NCBI RefSeq assembly: GCF_019399895.1
Contig: NC_091882.1
Coordinates: 3,162,001-3,226,000, forward strand
DNA length: 64,000 bases
Direction: 5' to 3'
Origin: Cardiocondyla obscurior
Taxonomy: Eukaryota > Arthropoda > Insecta > Hymenoptera > Formicidae
Part shown: in pieces, positions 1-14,200 of the stretch
How positions within the stretch are numbered: position 1 is the first letter of the stretch
Layout: each line of letters starts with the position of its first letter
Position numbers and translations under genes: made by a program
Notes under the pieces: generated by a model
What the model was told of the DNA's origin: nothing
What the model saw: only the letters and a program-made list of their open reading frames with translations
Database searches by the model: none

Positions 1-2924
1 CTCGAGATTCCGAGACTCGTACGATGCGAGCGAAAGTATCGCAAGTTGTAATAAAGCGTGTAATAAAATTTACGAGAAATAGTAAAATAATAATTTATCG
101 CATTTATTAATAATAATTTCATAGATTTATATATGTCTCTCTTTTTCTCTCTCTTTCTTTTTTATAAACGTTGACGTTGATAAAACTTGTTTAAAATTAC
201 TGAAATCGAAGAGTATCAATTATTATCAGCTTTACTCGAGCTGCGTGTCGGACAAACTCTAAGAGTTAATTACGACCTATCTCTCGTGATATTACGGGAT
301 TCCAATTACAGTCCACGTGACGAGTCGCACGACAATCTCTACCCGGTGCTCTCCTTTCTGCCGTTCTGAGGATAGAAACGCGAGATGTCAGCATTACGCA
401 GGAGACGGAATTACAAGCTCGAAACGCATTTCGGTGGTGGCGGGCGTCGTGTCGCGGCCGTGTCGCGTCGCATCGCGACGCGTTTGCCCCCGTTCCCACC
501 GACGACGATGCGGCAACTTTATTTTCGCCTCGCCACTCGACCTGCTGAATGCCGGCGCAAAGACCGTCATTACGTAAGCCCCCGCCTAGAAACGTACTTT
601 TGCAAAGTGAAACACGGTCCGCGGAAAGAATAAGGGCGACTCTTGAGCGCGCCGGGAAATAAAGAGGGCAAAGAAGTGAAACACGGCCACGGGTCTCGTC
701 CGCAAAATGCTCGCGTTTCCATCACGTTCAAACTCTTGATACACGACACTTACATTTCCGTCAAGAGTTTCGTAGACTTTGCGATTCGATAATACCGCAA
801 CGGCAGCGGATTAAATTCTAAAATAATCACTCACACCGTTTTACTTTCGAATGAAATTATTTTCAAATACAAAAGACTCCCTTGGAGAATTACTTGAAAT
901 AATAAAATTCCCCGCGAACGTGTTTTTAATAAGTGCAATAATTATAATAATATTCAATTTGAATAAATTAAATTTAAAAGCAGAGAACCCTTTTGTGTTT
1001 CGTTGTACAATTTTATATCATTTAATTTTATTGTACATATACATATAGCATGTACCTTCCAAATATTCTATCCGCCAAATTAAAATGTAAAACTTTATAT
1101 AAGGAAAGACTGTAAGTTTATATCCTGTAAGTTGTATTTTTACTGAAAAAGTTAGTAAGAATAAGCTGTCGGCTTAGATACGTTCTACTTCTAACTTTTC
1201 TTAAGATAAGTATAACGGCTCAAGACAAGAATCTTAACTTTCGGGTGATTTTTAACTTCTCCCTGGACTTCTCCCGCTTTACCGTTGAAAAATAAAGAGT
1301 CGGTACCGTTTCGACGCAATCGTTTCGGCGCGTTTTATAATCGAGCCGATAAAAACGGCGGGCGCATAAGGAAAGGTTCGTTCGCGCACGCATGAAGTAC
1401 AGAGCTTCGGGTCATCGACCGGTCTCGATACATAAGAATATCGCGTTCCAAAGATAGAAGGCATCGATGAAATCTCGCGAGAACCGCCTCGAACGGCGGG
1501 GTGAATCGAGCGTAAGAAGGGAGAAGGGAACCGAACCGATGATTCGTTTTCTAGATACGAGACGGTCTATTTAGGGGAGACAACGCCCGACTGGTTATGA
1601 ACACGAAACGACAAAGCTGAAGAGAGAACGACGGGATTTATCAACTATATCCGGCTGGCGCGATATAGAATATATATCGCGTCGAGCGAAAAGCGGGGGG
1701 TATCGATCAACGTTACGCGGGGTCGCCGAGAAATCTTTTTCCGGGAACGATATTGAAAAACGTGATATATAGCGGACTCGTTATTCGGCCATTAAATAGA
1801 ACAATGATGAATCGGGGGCTGCTTCTGTGCAAAGCAAGCGATTCCAACCGACGAAATGTCGAACGCCGGGTAGCTACGGGCTATTACCGAACTCTAAACT
1901 TCCTAGTATAATATAACCTTTCGTAGTCATCGATGGGCAAAAATCCCCGTGGAATGTTTAACGAAGGTAAGCAAACGGAATGTGTGCTGTGTACTTAATT
2001 CCCTTCTTTGCTCGCTGCTTTCATCATCGACCGTTCCCTCTTTTTTTTTTCCCCCTTTTTTTTCTCTCTTTTCTTTTTATCTTGGCTGCAACTAACGTTT
2101 ACCGACTCATAGCGAGACTTCTTTCACCTTTGAAATACGATTTACTATCCTTCTTGACCCGATCGATGTCTGTTTCAATAATACAGTATTGACTGGGCCA
2201 AGTATTTCCATTTATTAATTATACTAACAGTGAGCCGAACTCTGTTCCTCTCGAGCAATACGACGAACGCCGCCGTCGCGTTGGAGTAACTATGAAGTCT
2301 CTATAAGCAAGTTCAAGCCTCTTGCCGATTTACCGATATGAATGATAAATTTGTTTCGAGATGCTACACGTTACATCGTTTATTTACGACAATTAGCAAC
2401 GAAGCTAGCGAACGTAAGCTATTATAACTTCTTTGTTAAGTCTCTAATCATAAAGTTTAAAATAAATTATTTAAAACTAAGACATCTTAAGTTGCTTTTT
2501 GATTTTTAATAGTTTTCGATATTTTTTTATCATAACTGCTAGTTCGAATAAATTCATAATAAAAGGAAACGTAATAAAAGACATGACGATAACGTAATGA
2601 TTAACACGTATAAAATAAATACTTGGTAGTTGGCGCTTAATTTTTAATTAATTATAATCCAAAATTACAGTGTATCAAGCGTATAAGATTTAATTAATTT
2701 GATAGTGTAATTTGTTTGTTTAATGATGCCCTACGGAAACCTGTACCGCTGTATCGACTTAGCTTAATTGCTACAGCGAACACATTATCGGGGACTGTGC
2801 AACACGGCGTATCGATTAAGCGCAACTAATTACAAAATCGTTGACGATTAGCCCGAACTGAAAGTTTATCGAACACTGTTTTCGCATCTGCATTTAACAA
2901 ATCTGTCTCAAGTTTCTCACAGAG

Positions 2925-2962
2925 TGAAAGAGAGAGAGAGAGGGAGGGAGAGAAAGGGAAAG
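2925..2962. repeat. GA-rich simple repeat
   Basis: A (GA)n tract interrupted by GGGA units, seen directly. It is a low-complexity microsatellite with no assigned function. Confidence 0.8.
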
Positions 2963-5124
2963 ATTATTTCACGCCGTTTTAATGATTTTGTGATTACGTC
3001 GAATATTTCAAAGGCTCGTAGAATAGCGAAAGCGTTCCCCATAGCTCACACTTGATTTTATGACGTGATAGAGACAAATTTGATGGCGCTGTTTCAACAC
3101 GTGATATGAAACAGTATAATTGACCAAGCTCGAATAAAACGGACGTCAGAAAAATCATGTCTGCAGTCAAAGAGCTTATTCTCTGCGCTCTTGTAGAATT
3201 TGTTCGCGAATACGTAAGAAAAAAAAAGAGAAAAAAAAAAAAATTATTAAGCGTAACAAGCGCCCGCGATCGTGTCCGCGGTCGTATACATGCAAATGCA
3301 GCTGGCACGAGTTTGCTCTCGAATTAATAACGCTCGGCCCGTAGCGTTGTCCGCTCTATTTTACGCGGGGATCGCTTACACAGCAGTTCCCGTATCGGCC
3401 ATTCCGATTTAACCCTATAATGTACGGCGTTTTTAAATCACTGAAAGAAAGCGACTCGCGAAACTAACATGCAAATGTACAAATTTAAAAAAAAATACAA
3501 AATTAATAAGTAAATTAATTATGAATTCTTTTTCAGATCTTTTCTTCACAAGTTCGACAAATTTGCAAATTTAATCTTTGTCATAAGAAAAAAAATGTTT
3601 TTAATTAAAGATATAAGAATCGAGGATAATTAAGCGATTCGCATGTAGCATACGCGATAAGTCGTACAGCCTTTCAAATATTTTTTTTTATCCTTTCGCA
3701 TTCCCTCATTCGTGTTTCTTTTGACAACCTGCGGGATTACCATAATTCCAAAGCTTTCCTTCTTATCCGGCGCTTTTAAAGCGACAGCCGCAAAAACTTT
3801 GAGACAACGGACGAACAATCGTTGAAGAGAACATTGAGAGAGGAAGAAGGACACGCAGAAAAAAAAAAAAGCAAAAGTTCCAAGACTCCTCCCTGGACTC
3901 GTAATTCATTTTTCCGTCCGCATTTCGAGCCGTAGGAAACGAGAGAAGGAGGCCGCGACAAAACTTTCCCATGCCATTCGCGAAAACGCCTTTTGATAAA
4001 TGACGAAAACGTCCCCCAACCCGAATGCCGTGAAAATTCAACCCTTAATCCGGCGACTATCGTTCATACCGACGATGTACTTTGAAAAATTCATCGGCCG
4101 CGAGGGTATCGCGATATAGAGCAAAAATATGGCTCGCACATATCACATATTTATTACTAAAATGTAAAATATATACACGGGTTTAGATACCCGCTCTGTG
4201 ATCACTTACAAAATCAATAAATCATTAATACAAAAAGTTGTTTTTTTTTCTCCCTTAAATTGCTCTTTTAATTAATTGTAAAGTTAACTATTAAATTGAG
4301 AAAAAAAGATACCGGCAATAATAGAAAGCCAATTATTGTTTTATAAAATTTTGTTTTTTTCCGATTGATTGATTCTTTCTCTAAAAATAGATATTACATG
4401 ATAAATTTAAACCAACTAACCAAGATTCATTGCGTTCAATAACTATTACGTGCTTTAAGAAACGTTGCTGGCCATTACGAGGCTACGTGTAATCCCAATG
4501 GTGCCATATCGCCGCGAGATAAGACTGCAAAGATTTTCTTTTAAAAGCAAAAAAAAGAAAAGAAGAAGAAGAAAAAAAAGTAACTGGAAGATTATTTACA
4601 CTAACTCGTTCGTGATTGCCGAGGTGATTACTGATTAAAATATTTAACGTAATTTAGTTTGTAGACATTCCTACATTTTTAAAAATAATTAAAATAAAAT
4701 AAAGCACCGATAAAATAAATAAGATCTCTAATATATTAATATAATAAAAGTGTGATATTTCCACAGAATAAATTTTTTCGAGATTAATTAGAGTTTCAGT
4801 TTTTTCTAAATAAATGCAGTTTATCTCATCGCCTGTATATAAATTTTATTACCTACGAAATTATAGTCAACCGAGCGCGAATCGAACGCGGTGGCGAGGT
4901 TGCATCGATCGAATTAAGGATCGGGGCTGCATGTTTAATTACGTTCTACTCCTCCTACATGCCCTATTTCTTCCCGCTCTTTCGTCAGCGCCTTCTTCCG
5001 TCGCTTCTCTTAATGGCTCTTTGATCGTCTCGCTATAAAATCGAGTCTCGTATTAGCGCCTTTGCGCATTTCGTTACACTGGCCATAATTCGAGGCAAGT
5101 TTCTGTGATCTCGCGCGTAAAATA

Positions 5125-5143
5125 AGAAGAAGAAGAAGAAGAG
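5125..5143. repeat. AAG trinucleotide repeat
   Basis: About six consecutive AAG units. No coding context is visible around it. Confidence 0.8.
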
Positions 5144-7420
5144 CCTAACCTAACAACTTCGTAAAGATTCGTGAAATCCGAAATTATATAATTAATTAAT
5201 ATATAAATTATTTTTGTCAATCTCGTAAATAAATCGTACTCCCACGCCAAATGTTTAAGTATTACTTTTATTTTCTGTTAAATAAAAAGTGTTTCTAATA
5301 TCCAAGACGCGAGCGATAAAATAATTAAGCAGATAAATAATAATGTAATTAACGACGTGTATGTGAATGTCCGAAATATACCTAGTGAGCTCGGGTTCCG
5401 TGGGTTCGCTAAGCCCAAATGACTGCCCGGATCAGTCATTCCCTGCGGGAGAAATCACGTATAAATCTGCAGTTGTCGGTGGGTCTAAGTTGCGGGAACA
5501 CTCCTGGCAACCGGCAACGACATAATAACAGAATTGTTACCACGAGCAAAGCCGAGAACACGTAATATCATAACGGTGCTATCACATCCATCTCGGGCGT
5601 CTCGGTATTTTGCGCAACAAGCATCTTATACAAGGTACGAGCGTTTGCGTGAAGCGCGTCGAAGTTCCGCCGATCGAATTAAGCTCCGCGCTACATGTTT
5701 AATTACATTTCATCACGACGCGGGCGTCTTCCACATAACTCTGCGTGAGAAACCCACCCGGTCTTCGCGTTTTGCTCCCTTGCTTCCTGCCGGCTCGCGG
5801 GGAACTACATACGTCAGCCTTGTTAAAGACGAGAGAGAATTTCCGTATACCGAAAAAGAAAAAAAAAAAAGAGGGAATAAAAAAAAAACGTGGGATTTGT
5901 ATTCCGAATAGTTAACGCGTGATTGAATCTCGCGCTCGCCTCGATCGACCAAATGCCACTGGATTTAAAGCGAAACAAGTCTATCGCGAAATTCGCCGGC
6001 TATCGAGGAACGCCGAGATACCCTAGGTATTGTGAAATGGGAGACAACTGTATTGCCCAAGGGATGCCACCCGATTCGAAGTAGCGTGCACACGACTGGC
6101 TCCGGCGTCGCTCTGTATTCACAATGACTAGCGATGTAACAGCAAGAATCTCCCGCACTCTTGCGAGAGCGGAGCACGAAAAGGGGAAGTAAAGGCTAAA
6201 CGTATCCCGCCCGAGCATTTCCGAGATATATTTTTATAGAAGCTACACTGCCACGTCGACGTACTATTTACAAGTTATAAATAATTGCCGGCGTTCATTG
6301 TCGATTAATCAATTAGCGCCATTTCCGATATTCCACCAGTTGCTCGAGCGTGCGTTTCAGCTGTCGCGTGATTTTCGTTACGGGACCGCAGGCGTTATCA
6401 ATCGCAAAATATGGTACCTACAACTCGCGAAAACTTCTCTTCTCGATCAGAAAAGTCGCCGGGTAAATGGTCTTTTTCGTGGCGCGCCTCGTCGAGTTCA
6501 TCGCCGGTCGATTCATTGATTCCGCAGCTTTAGAAACTTTACTGTCTATTATTACGGCAGTCGTTCTTTTTATCCGGCCGCGATCAAATATTCGCCGGAC
6601 GTTGGCCGATCTTATAAACGATTGCGCAAATCATCGATCCAATCTTGTTTTACGATGTATCGTACAACAGCCGTTCAAAAAAAAAAAATAAAAAGAAAAG
6701 ACTTCCGATTACACGAACACTTGATCGCTGCTGGTGATACAATATCTATTTTTTTTTCCCTTCCGTTTTATTTGCAAAACTCATCTTGTTAATAGCCACG
6801 TCACCGAGTCGATCAAGTAGAATGGCTTTTTTCTTTTTAATCAGATCGGTTGAAAAACGCGTATTTGATGTTGCGTTTGATAATTATAAAAAAAGCCGAT
6901 AACGCGACACGTGATAAGCTCGGTTCTCTAAATATTTTTGAGAAAGTATTAACGTATAAAACATCACGCGACGACAAAAGGGTCTCTCTTCATTTGCATC
7001 TCATCGCGCTCCTACATTTTAAGGAAGACATCATCTCTATTTCTCAGGAAGTGTTTAAGTACTCGATAAGCCTCCTTCGCTAAAATCTACTTTGTTATAC
7101 GTAAAATCCCTACTGTCTTTAACCTCTTTTCAGACGCCACTACTTTGTAATCGATCTCGTTAAAATTCATCTACATTTATAACGCAAAATTTATGCAACG
7201 GCATTTCGTAAAATAATGACTGGATTTAATTCAAATAAATTTAATATAAATTGAAAAGGAATGAGAAATATCGCGACAAGATAATTGTGAAACAATTTAT
7301 TAACATTGTTAAAATTAAATTACGTGTATTAAAATAATTGGCTCGTAACGCAAATAAAATAGCCACATTACATATTTTATTGATGATATATTTCTTTATC
7401 TTTTTTTTTTTTTTAGCGCA

Positions 7421-7541
7421 CTAGAACAAACCATGCGCGCGCTATTTTTCAATATAATTTTAATTTAATGTTCTAAAAGAAAACTAATCCAAAAGATGTT
7501 TTTTTAACTAAATTAAAAAAAAAAAATCTGGTTTGTTCTAG
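7421..7541. repeat. Short inverted repeat (13-bp arms) beside the fold-back element
   Basis: The arm CTAGAACAAACCA at 7421-7433 is repeated exactly in reverse complement at 7529-7541. It directly abuts the larger fold-back element that starts near 7547. It may be a separate small terminal-inverted-repeat element of about 121 bp, or an outer part of the same mobile DNA. It has no coding capacity. Confidence 0.6.
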
Positions 7542-7546
7542 TCTCC

Positions 7547-8286
7547 TATCTTAAAAAATTAGTGCGTTACGCATTAATTAGCTTGTAAGAAAAAGAAAAG
7601 AAGAGAGAAGAAAAAAAAAAAAAAATTTTTTTTTTTTTTTTCTCTAAATATTCTAATACTTAGTTAAATTTTATCCATAAAAATTTGTCCATTAAAAGTG
7701 GTAATCATTCACCATATAACAAACGTTGTATGAAATAATAGATTAATTTTAAAGCGTGCACAATAATTTTTTTTTTTTTCCCCTCAATTTCTTACACGTT
7801 TAATCATCGTAATTCTAAGTTCTAAGTACAGTTAAATTTAACCTAACTCAAGTCTTAAATAAGTGGTAACCGTACACCATATATCGAACGTTGCATCAAA
7901 TAATTAATTAATTTTTAAGTGTGCAAAATTGTTTTTTTTTTTTTTTTTTTTTTTAGCTCGTCAAACCTCGAACACTTGCTTAACTCAGTGATGAGAACAC
8001 AACTCTGAGTTAGGCACATCGACATTAGTGACGTCACGCGATTTAATTTTAATTTTAATTTTTTTTTTTTTTTTTTTTTTTTTTAAATAAAATAATCCCA
8101 TCGGGATTCGAACCCGCGCTCCTCCGCACATTAGGCGGGTATCATAGACGCTCGGCTAACCAGCCCTTATAATTATAGTATATTTTTTGGTATATTTAAA
8201 TTTAATTTAATTTAATTTAATTTAATTTTTTTTTTTTTTTTTCTTACAAGCTAATTAATGCGTAACGCACTAACTTTTTAAGATAA
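7547..8286. mobile_element. Fold-back / MITE-like element with 45-bp terminal inverted repeats
   Basis: The left arm (about 7547-7591) and right arm (about 8241-8286) are inverted copies that differ at about one base. The shared core is TTAGTGCGTTACGCATTAAT. The element is about 740 bp and has no coding frame of note. Inside it, two related blocks repeat in direct orientation (about 7650-7785 and 7820-7945), each with a motif like GTGGTAA..CACCATAT followed by a T-rich run. Near the right end lies a minus-strand tRNA-like sequence flanked by a long homopolymer. The structure fits a non-autonomous DNA transposon, or a composite in which a tRNA-derived retroposon landed. No transposase is present and no clear target-site duplication could be fixed by eye. 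Confidence 0.7.
8095..8168 (-). tRNA. tRNA-like sequence (tRNA pseudogene or SINE head)
   Basis: On the minus strand there is a good Pol III box A (TAGCCGAGCG) and an exact box B (GGTTCGAATCC). A hairpin with arms CCGC/GCGG encloses a 7-base loop that would place AAT in the anticodon position. The T-arm pairs well, but no convincing 7-bp acceptor stem can be drawn, so this is unlikely to be a working tRNA. The sequence is followed on the minus strand, after a short AT-rich link, by an A-run of more than 20 bases (about 8060-8084 on the plus strand). That is the arrangement of a retroposed tRNA-derived element. It lies inside the fold-back element. Confidence 0.5.
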
Positions 8287-8289
8287 GAT

Positions 8290-11200
8290 TTAAAACTTTT
8301 ATTTGTTAAATAAAAAAAGAAAAGAATAAAAGAAAAATTTACTCTAATCGGACGAATGCAATTTCTCAATATTAAAATTTAAAAGTGTTTTATATTAAGA
8401 TTTATTTTAATAAAATTTATTAAGTAATAATACAGTATTCTTATATTACTTCGTAAAGGTTTTTAATTCTGGCCGTACCACAAAAAAAAAAAATTCTACA
8501 GACGTTCTATAAAGAAGACGCAGCCGGCGAAAAATAATTCGCAAATATCTCAAATTGTTTACACGCATTTTGACATTTTCAAAGGATCCGCGATAAGACT
8601 CGGAAATGGGATAAATGAAAAGCGGAGGTGGAAACCTAGCTGGTTACGATCGTTTAAAGCGTTAGCACTTCTCTCACACGTAGCTCATTAATGATTAAGA
8701 AGATGGGAAAGTGGAGTAATTCATTTTCGCCACGCGAGCAAGGTACCATAATCCACGGGATGTAAGTCAGGCTCTTTGGTACAGCGAAGGTGTAGTCATT
8801 TGAATACCGCAATGGCATTTACAATTAGTAAGGACAATACCGCGGAGGAACACCGTTTATATTATTGTATTTTGCAACAGCCGTTCAAATATCGTAAAGT
8901 TTCTCGTTCGCATATATTCTTCAACGCCACATCCGCGAGAAATTTCAAACACAAAGCCGTATTCATACGCATCGTGAGTTTTTCCTCACTATTGAGTGAA
9001 ACATAAAGATTTCATAATTGAATCTCAATTTTGTAATTAACTTTTTATAAGAAAAAAAAGAGAAAAAAAACTAGTAACTTTAAATAATAATTGATCGGTA
9101 CTAAAAGAGAGAACAATATTTCCAAACACAGACGCATATACATTTATGCTATAATATTCAGATATTTTAATGCCAGTCACCGTATGTGGATTCAATCAGA
9201 AAATCCAATTATGCATATTCCTGCGATTCGCGGATATGTAAATGCGCTTCGTGCACACCTTGCACGTACGCGGAGCCGTTTCGCGCGAAGAAGTGTACGG
9301 AGCGATTCGTCTCTCGCGACTATTTTAATTTCAGAGCATAAACAGCCTCGCAATTCATCCCTATGAGCTCTCGTCAAACGTTCGTTAGAGCCGCGGCTCT
9401 TACCCGACGCAATTCCCGGCGTAGTGTGAAATATTTCCGGTTCACGTGCGCGCGCGTTCGTGCGCGCAAACATTAAGCGCGCTGAAATATTCGCGACCCG
9501 GAACGTCGAATGCGAAATAAGCTCGCGCGGGGCTCCCCTCGACTTCTCTTGGGCACGTTTTCAATTCGCTCGATACGCTACTCATTTAATATCCGCCTTC
9601 GAATAGTCAAATGCGCGACGGACGATTTGCAAGACCGGCGGACGGAGAGTTTTATCCGAGTTACAGGCGTTTATTCGAGGGTCGGCGAATACTTGATTTC
9701 GCTCGCTGAGGCTACTATTCAACCACATCTCCACGAAGTACTTCCCGAAAAATTCAAAAGTATCTCTGTATCGCGATAAAAGTTTATTCCACTAACGATA
9801 AGTAATTTTCATTCAAATGGATATAATTCAAGATTATCGACGTGACGTGATTAATTATTCTTTTCGGTGATGTAACTACTTTTAGCAAAATTAGTCTTAA
9901 AATGTATTACTTTTCCGTTGAAATTGAAAAGTATACACGATCCGATATTCTAATCCACGAGGGACCGTGGGTCCGACGGCAACAGCGTGAACAGAATCGA
10001 ATTGTGCGAGGGCTGCAAACGTGTTCGCGTGTATGTACAAGCTGCGCCTGGACAATTACCGTCGATGACCGCCGCGCGAAAACGTATATGTATGCGATAA
10101 AATGCAACGTATAAACAGATTGTTTGCCGCTTAAATAGCCACCGGCCGTCTCGACAAATGACCACCATTTGTGGCATTAACAATTATAGCGTTTGTTAGT
10201 CCCTATCCCGTGTTTAGGTTTACTGTGTCGTTATTTATTCGCCGTTGCGTGAGGGCCAAAGCACATAATTTCTCTCTTTCTCTCTATGCCGCGCGCGGAA
10301 CTCTATTATAAAGGCCGCAAACAGAACCGATGGCCAACCCCAACGGAGCGAATCCGGAAATTTAATTACACGCTCGACAAAAGTTACCCCTCCCCGCGAA
10401 ACGCGGCGGAAAGGTGAGAGCGAATTTTAACGAGACAACCAACGTAAATCGCTCGCTTTCCGAATAATAGCGCCGGCACGCTTTACCTCGGACGCAAGAC
10501 ATTGCTAATTATTTCGAAGAGTTACGTTTAGAACGGAGCCGGTGACTTGACTTAAATTGGTCGTGCAAATTACATTTTAAAGCGGCCCGAGAAGTTGTTG
10601 CTCCGATGTGCAAAGTTTTCGAATCTCTCGGCGAAAGCGGCTAGTCAAGGAAGCACGACTTTCATGTCCCGCGAGTCGCGTGCTCTACTTCCTTTTTTCT
10701 TTTCTTTTTTTTTTCTTTTTTTTTTCTGTTTCCCAATTTTATGAACTCGTGATTTGGCCGGTTCTCGACTTTTATATTGTTTACTCTCAACTCGATATCG
10801 AATATGTTTCCGGTTTCGGTTGACAAAAATTCTTGGGAGCCCGTTTAATTTCTGATTTTTATCGCATACGAAACTTAAAAAGGAAGAAGGAAATAAAAGA
10901 ATATTGTTATTAACCTCAACTTTCCACGAATTTCTAAAATAGATCATAAAATATAATTTGCAGCTAAAGAAAGACTTCCGAAGAGAGTCTAACAATAAGT
11001 ATAAAGATTAACGAAGCGATTGCTCGCTTATATTGACGCATATTTTTCAGATTTCTGGCACACGTGATAAATACCAAACAGGTGCGAATAATCACTATCC
11101 CGATTGGGACGTGTAACACGGCATCGATATTTTTTTTTTAATTTCTTTTTTTATTTTTTTCTTTCTTTTCCGAGGTCGATCTAAAATTCGAACAGGTGAA

Positions 11201-14200
11201 CACGTCACTGTCAAAGCTCCCGATTATTTTTTCATTTGCAGCTGCGCCGCGGTTCGATTACGTCAGTCTTTCTACGCGCGCATGTTCGTACGTCAATTGC
11301 ACAATTTACTAGTTCTACAAACTACAAAAGAAAGTTCAACTATTTTTATCGATTTCGTGCATCACCCGCCACCGAGCAGCTGAACGAACGTAGCTCGCAT
11401 TATCAAATGCGGAAAGTTATCTCGTAAAAAGTTAAACTAATCAGTATTACATTTTTTTTTAACGCGAAATTTCAGGTAAAATTTTATTAAACGTTTGCAT
11501 TACGCAGATTAAATACTCTGAATAAAAATCGCATGTGCACCTAGTCTAATTACAATCTGAATTTAATAAAGAAAAAGGTCGCGATCAAATAAGATTTTTA
11601 TTTAAATTTTTAGTTAATAGAGATAATTAAAAAATCATTTACTAAAATTTCTTTCCCAGTCCTTATCTTTACGTATTATTTTTTTTTCTCTTCCTTTCTT
11701 ACGAAAATAACGGTCGGTTTATGTTTAAGAAAACAAGTGTTTCTTTGCTCGTCGTCGTCTCGACGAAAATCAGAAGGCGGCGGTTCGTCGAGATGGAAGC
11801 GGTAAGAGGTGTCGGAGTAAGCGCGGACCCGGCAAGTAAGTAAGATGTTTCTCGTTCAAACGTGAGTCCTTGTAATTTACGGTAGACCTTTAATGTCACA
11901 ATGCTTCTTCGCTACATGAAAATTTGCGACGGCGGGAAGGAAATGGTCGTACGGCGAGTAGAGGTCGAAGAGATAGTGCTAATGCGCGGTGGAAAATTGG
12001 AAGACAGTGAAAGATATCTCTTTATTTTCATGGAAAAGAGAGGGGGAGGGGAATGCACGTGTACGGCGGTAAGAGGTAAGATCGAAACATCGGCGGTAAG
12101 GAGGTAAGGACGACGAGAAATGGAAATGCTAGATTGGTGGATGCTGATGAGAAAGGCGGCCGCGTCGAGGGAGCTTGTAAGCGCGACAGAATGAGCTTAA
12201 CGGCAATGCTCGTTCGTCCCGGTGCATTTTCAAAAACATCTTACTTTAGAGCGAGCGGGATAGAGAGAAAGAGACAGAGAGAGAGACTGAGAACAACGCG
12301 CGCCGCGCAACGCCATCAGGGAATTAATAATAAGCTGCTGTTGGATCATTCCGCTCCCACCCCCGCGGGAGTTGCCTTGTTACGTCGTCGCTCGCTCAAA
12401 TTTGTTCTTATAGACGCTGCAGAGCGTAGTCGCACGCGTTTGCTCTGTGCGTCGAACTAATTCCGCGGAAGCAGCTTGGCGAAAACGATTTAACGCGCTC
12501 AAAACACGAATAGTACAGATACATATGGTGTAACAAAGAAAACGATGTATGAAGGGAGCTCGGTATTTTTTTTGCATTGGATATTGTATGCACTCGTCGC
12601 GAGTAATATTTAATTTGGATAAAATAAAAACTATCAAACGTCAAGTTCAATTTCATTCAAGCCGAACGTTAATTATATCATTACGGCACCGTTTGTAACC
12701 GATTAACCCGATTTTTACCTGCTAAATGACTGACGTTCGGTGCACTCTGAATTAATAGAGAGCAAACGAGTTCGATATATATAATTTATGGCGTTACCTT
12801 CTGCACCGTAATAATATAAGCAGTTCCATTAGGTCAATAATGATTAATTAGTAGCGTGATTATTCCGTCAAGCCCGGCCAATAATGCGAAACACTCATAG
12901 CGAGGAAAATGGACGTGATCGTAAATTACGCAGATCCATTAAATTAATAATGTGAAACATCTGGCGCCGCGTTCCGGTACCGGTGTAAGAGGAGTGGATG
13001 ATAATTTTATCTGCCCGATTAATCCGGCCGATAAGAATAGGAAAACTCGCCGGTCGCGAATTTCTCACCTGTTTAGTTTCAATAGCGACGTTAAATGCTA
13101 TGGCGTTACGGCGCTTTCCAAGTGTTGCTTAATTCCTCTACGTATCCTACGGGGAATTTAGCAGGACTGCCGATCCCCGGTAGCTAGTCATTTATAAGTC
13201 GCTTGTGGCCGACGGCTCATTAAAAGAGATTTAGTAAGTCGTTAACTCGCCCGGCCGGGCCACAAATGAAATTTATACAGTTTATTTAAGGGACTGGGAT
13301 TAAACTTTATTCACGACCGAGTCACGACAGCATTATTCAACGTCAGTTTGTTCAGAATTTTTGAATTACCGTTACTTCTACGCGCATTCTTGTACAAAAT
13401 GCTGCCGTAATCCTAACACTAACAACCCTTTTACTAAAAATCTTTTATAATGAATAGCTAACACCGGATTCGATATTTTCTCAAAATTAAAGTAGATTTC
13501 GGGGGGAGTCTAAGATTTTCTCTACATTACTCAGTACATCGTACGTTTTAGAAGAAAAAATATCCGTGTGTGAAACATGAAAATATTTATAAAATATATT
13601 TTTTGTTTTATTTTAATGTTTTATTACGTATTATAATTAATAATAATATAGCATAATAGTAGAATAGTAGATAAATTAATCTTAAAATATCTTTACAAAA
13701 AAAAAAGTTGAATCACTTATGTAATTACGCCGGATTATTCTTCTCCTAACTCGTTATACTTAATTGGCATTAATTAAGAACGCCAAGGAATTCGGTATAC
13801 CTGCCATCGTTACGTGAGGACGCCATTGACGTGAACGTTAATTAAAAAGGGTGTCCATGAAAAGAAGACGAAGGAGAGTTGGATACACGTGAAAATCGAT
13901 TCTACCTCGATAAGCGTGAAATAAATCGCGTATATAAAAAAGAGCCTTGTAAAATATATTCGGTATGAAATTCTACATACAAAAAAAAAAAAAAAAGAAT
14001 TCTGGATCTTTTATCTTATATTTTAAGCTTTCAAATCAATATATATTTATACAATTTACACTTTTAACTATTAACGTTAGAGAATACAGATTAAAAAAAA
14101 ATGCGGCAATGAATTTAAAAATATCCTGCGTATATAATTTATCGTTCAACATTGCGCTTTTATTTCCCGGACTTCCGATAGTTATCGAAACGTATTGCGC

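Larger units (their letters stand above)
1..7417. other. Intergenic or intronic DNA, no gene recognised
   Basis: No open frame here resembles a known protein, and frames longer than 60 codons have the low-complexity or arginine/serine-rich look of chance frames in CpG-rich DNA. A GA-rich tract lies at about 2930-2962, a pyrimidine tract at 2039-2080 and an AAG run at about 5125-5143. A degenerate dispersed repeat of about 70 bp links roughly 4872-4945 with 5633-5710. Nothing else is supported. Confidence 0.6.

Noticed and set aside
4868..4905. GAATCGAACGCGG resembling a tRNA T-arm (minus strand)
   Set aside because: No cloverleaf can be drawn around it.
3646..8890. Similar CAGCC.TTCAAAta strings near 3655, 6668 and 8877
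   Set aside because: Only about 12-15 bases match, without extended flanking homology. Likely chance.
10296..10312. TATAAAGG as a gene promoter
   Set aside because: No coding exon or initiator of the right spacing with a gene could be placed downstream.
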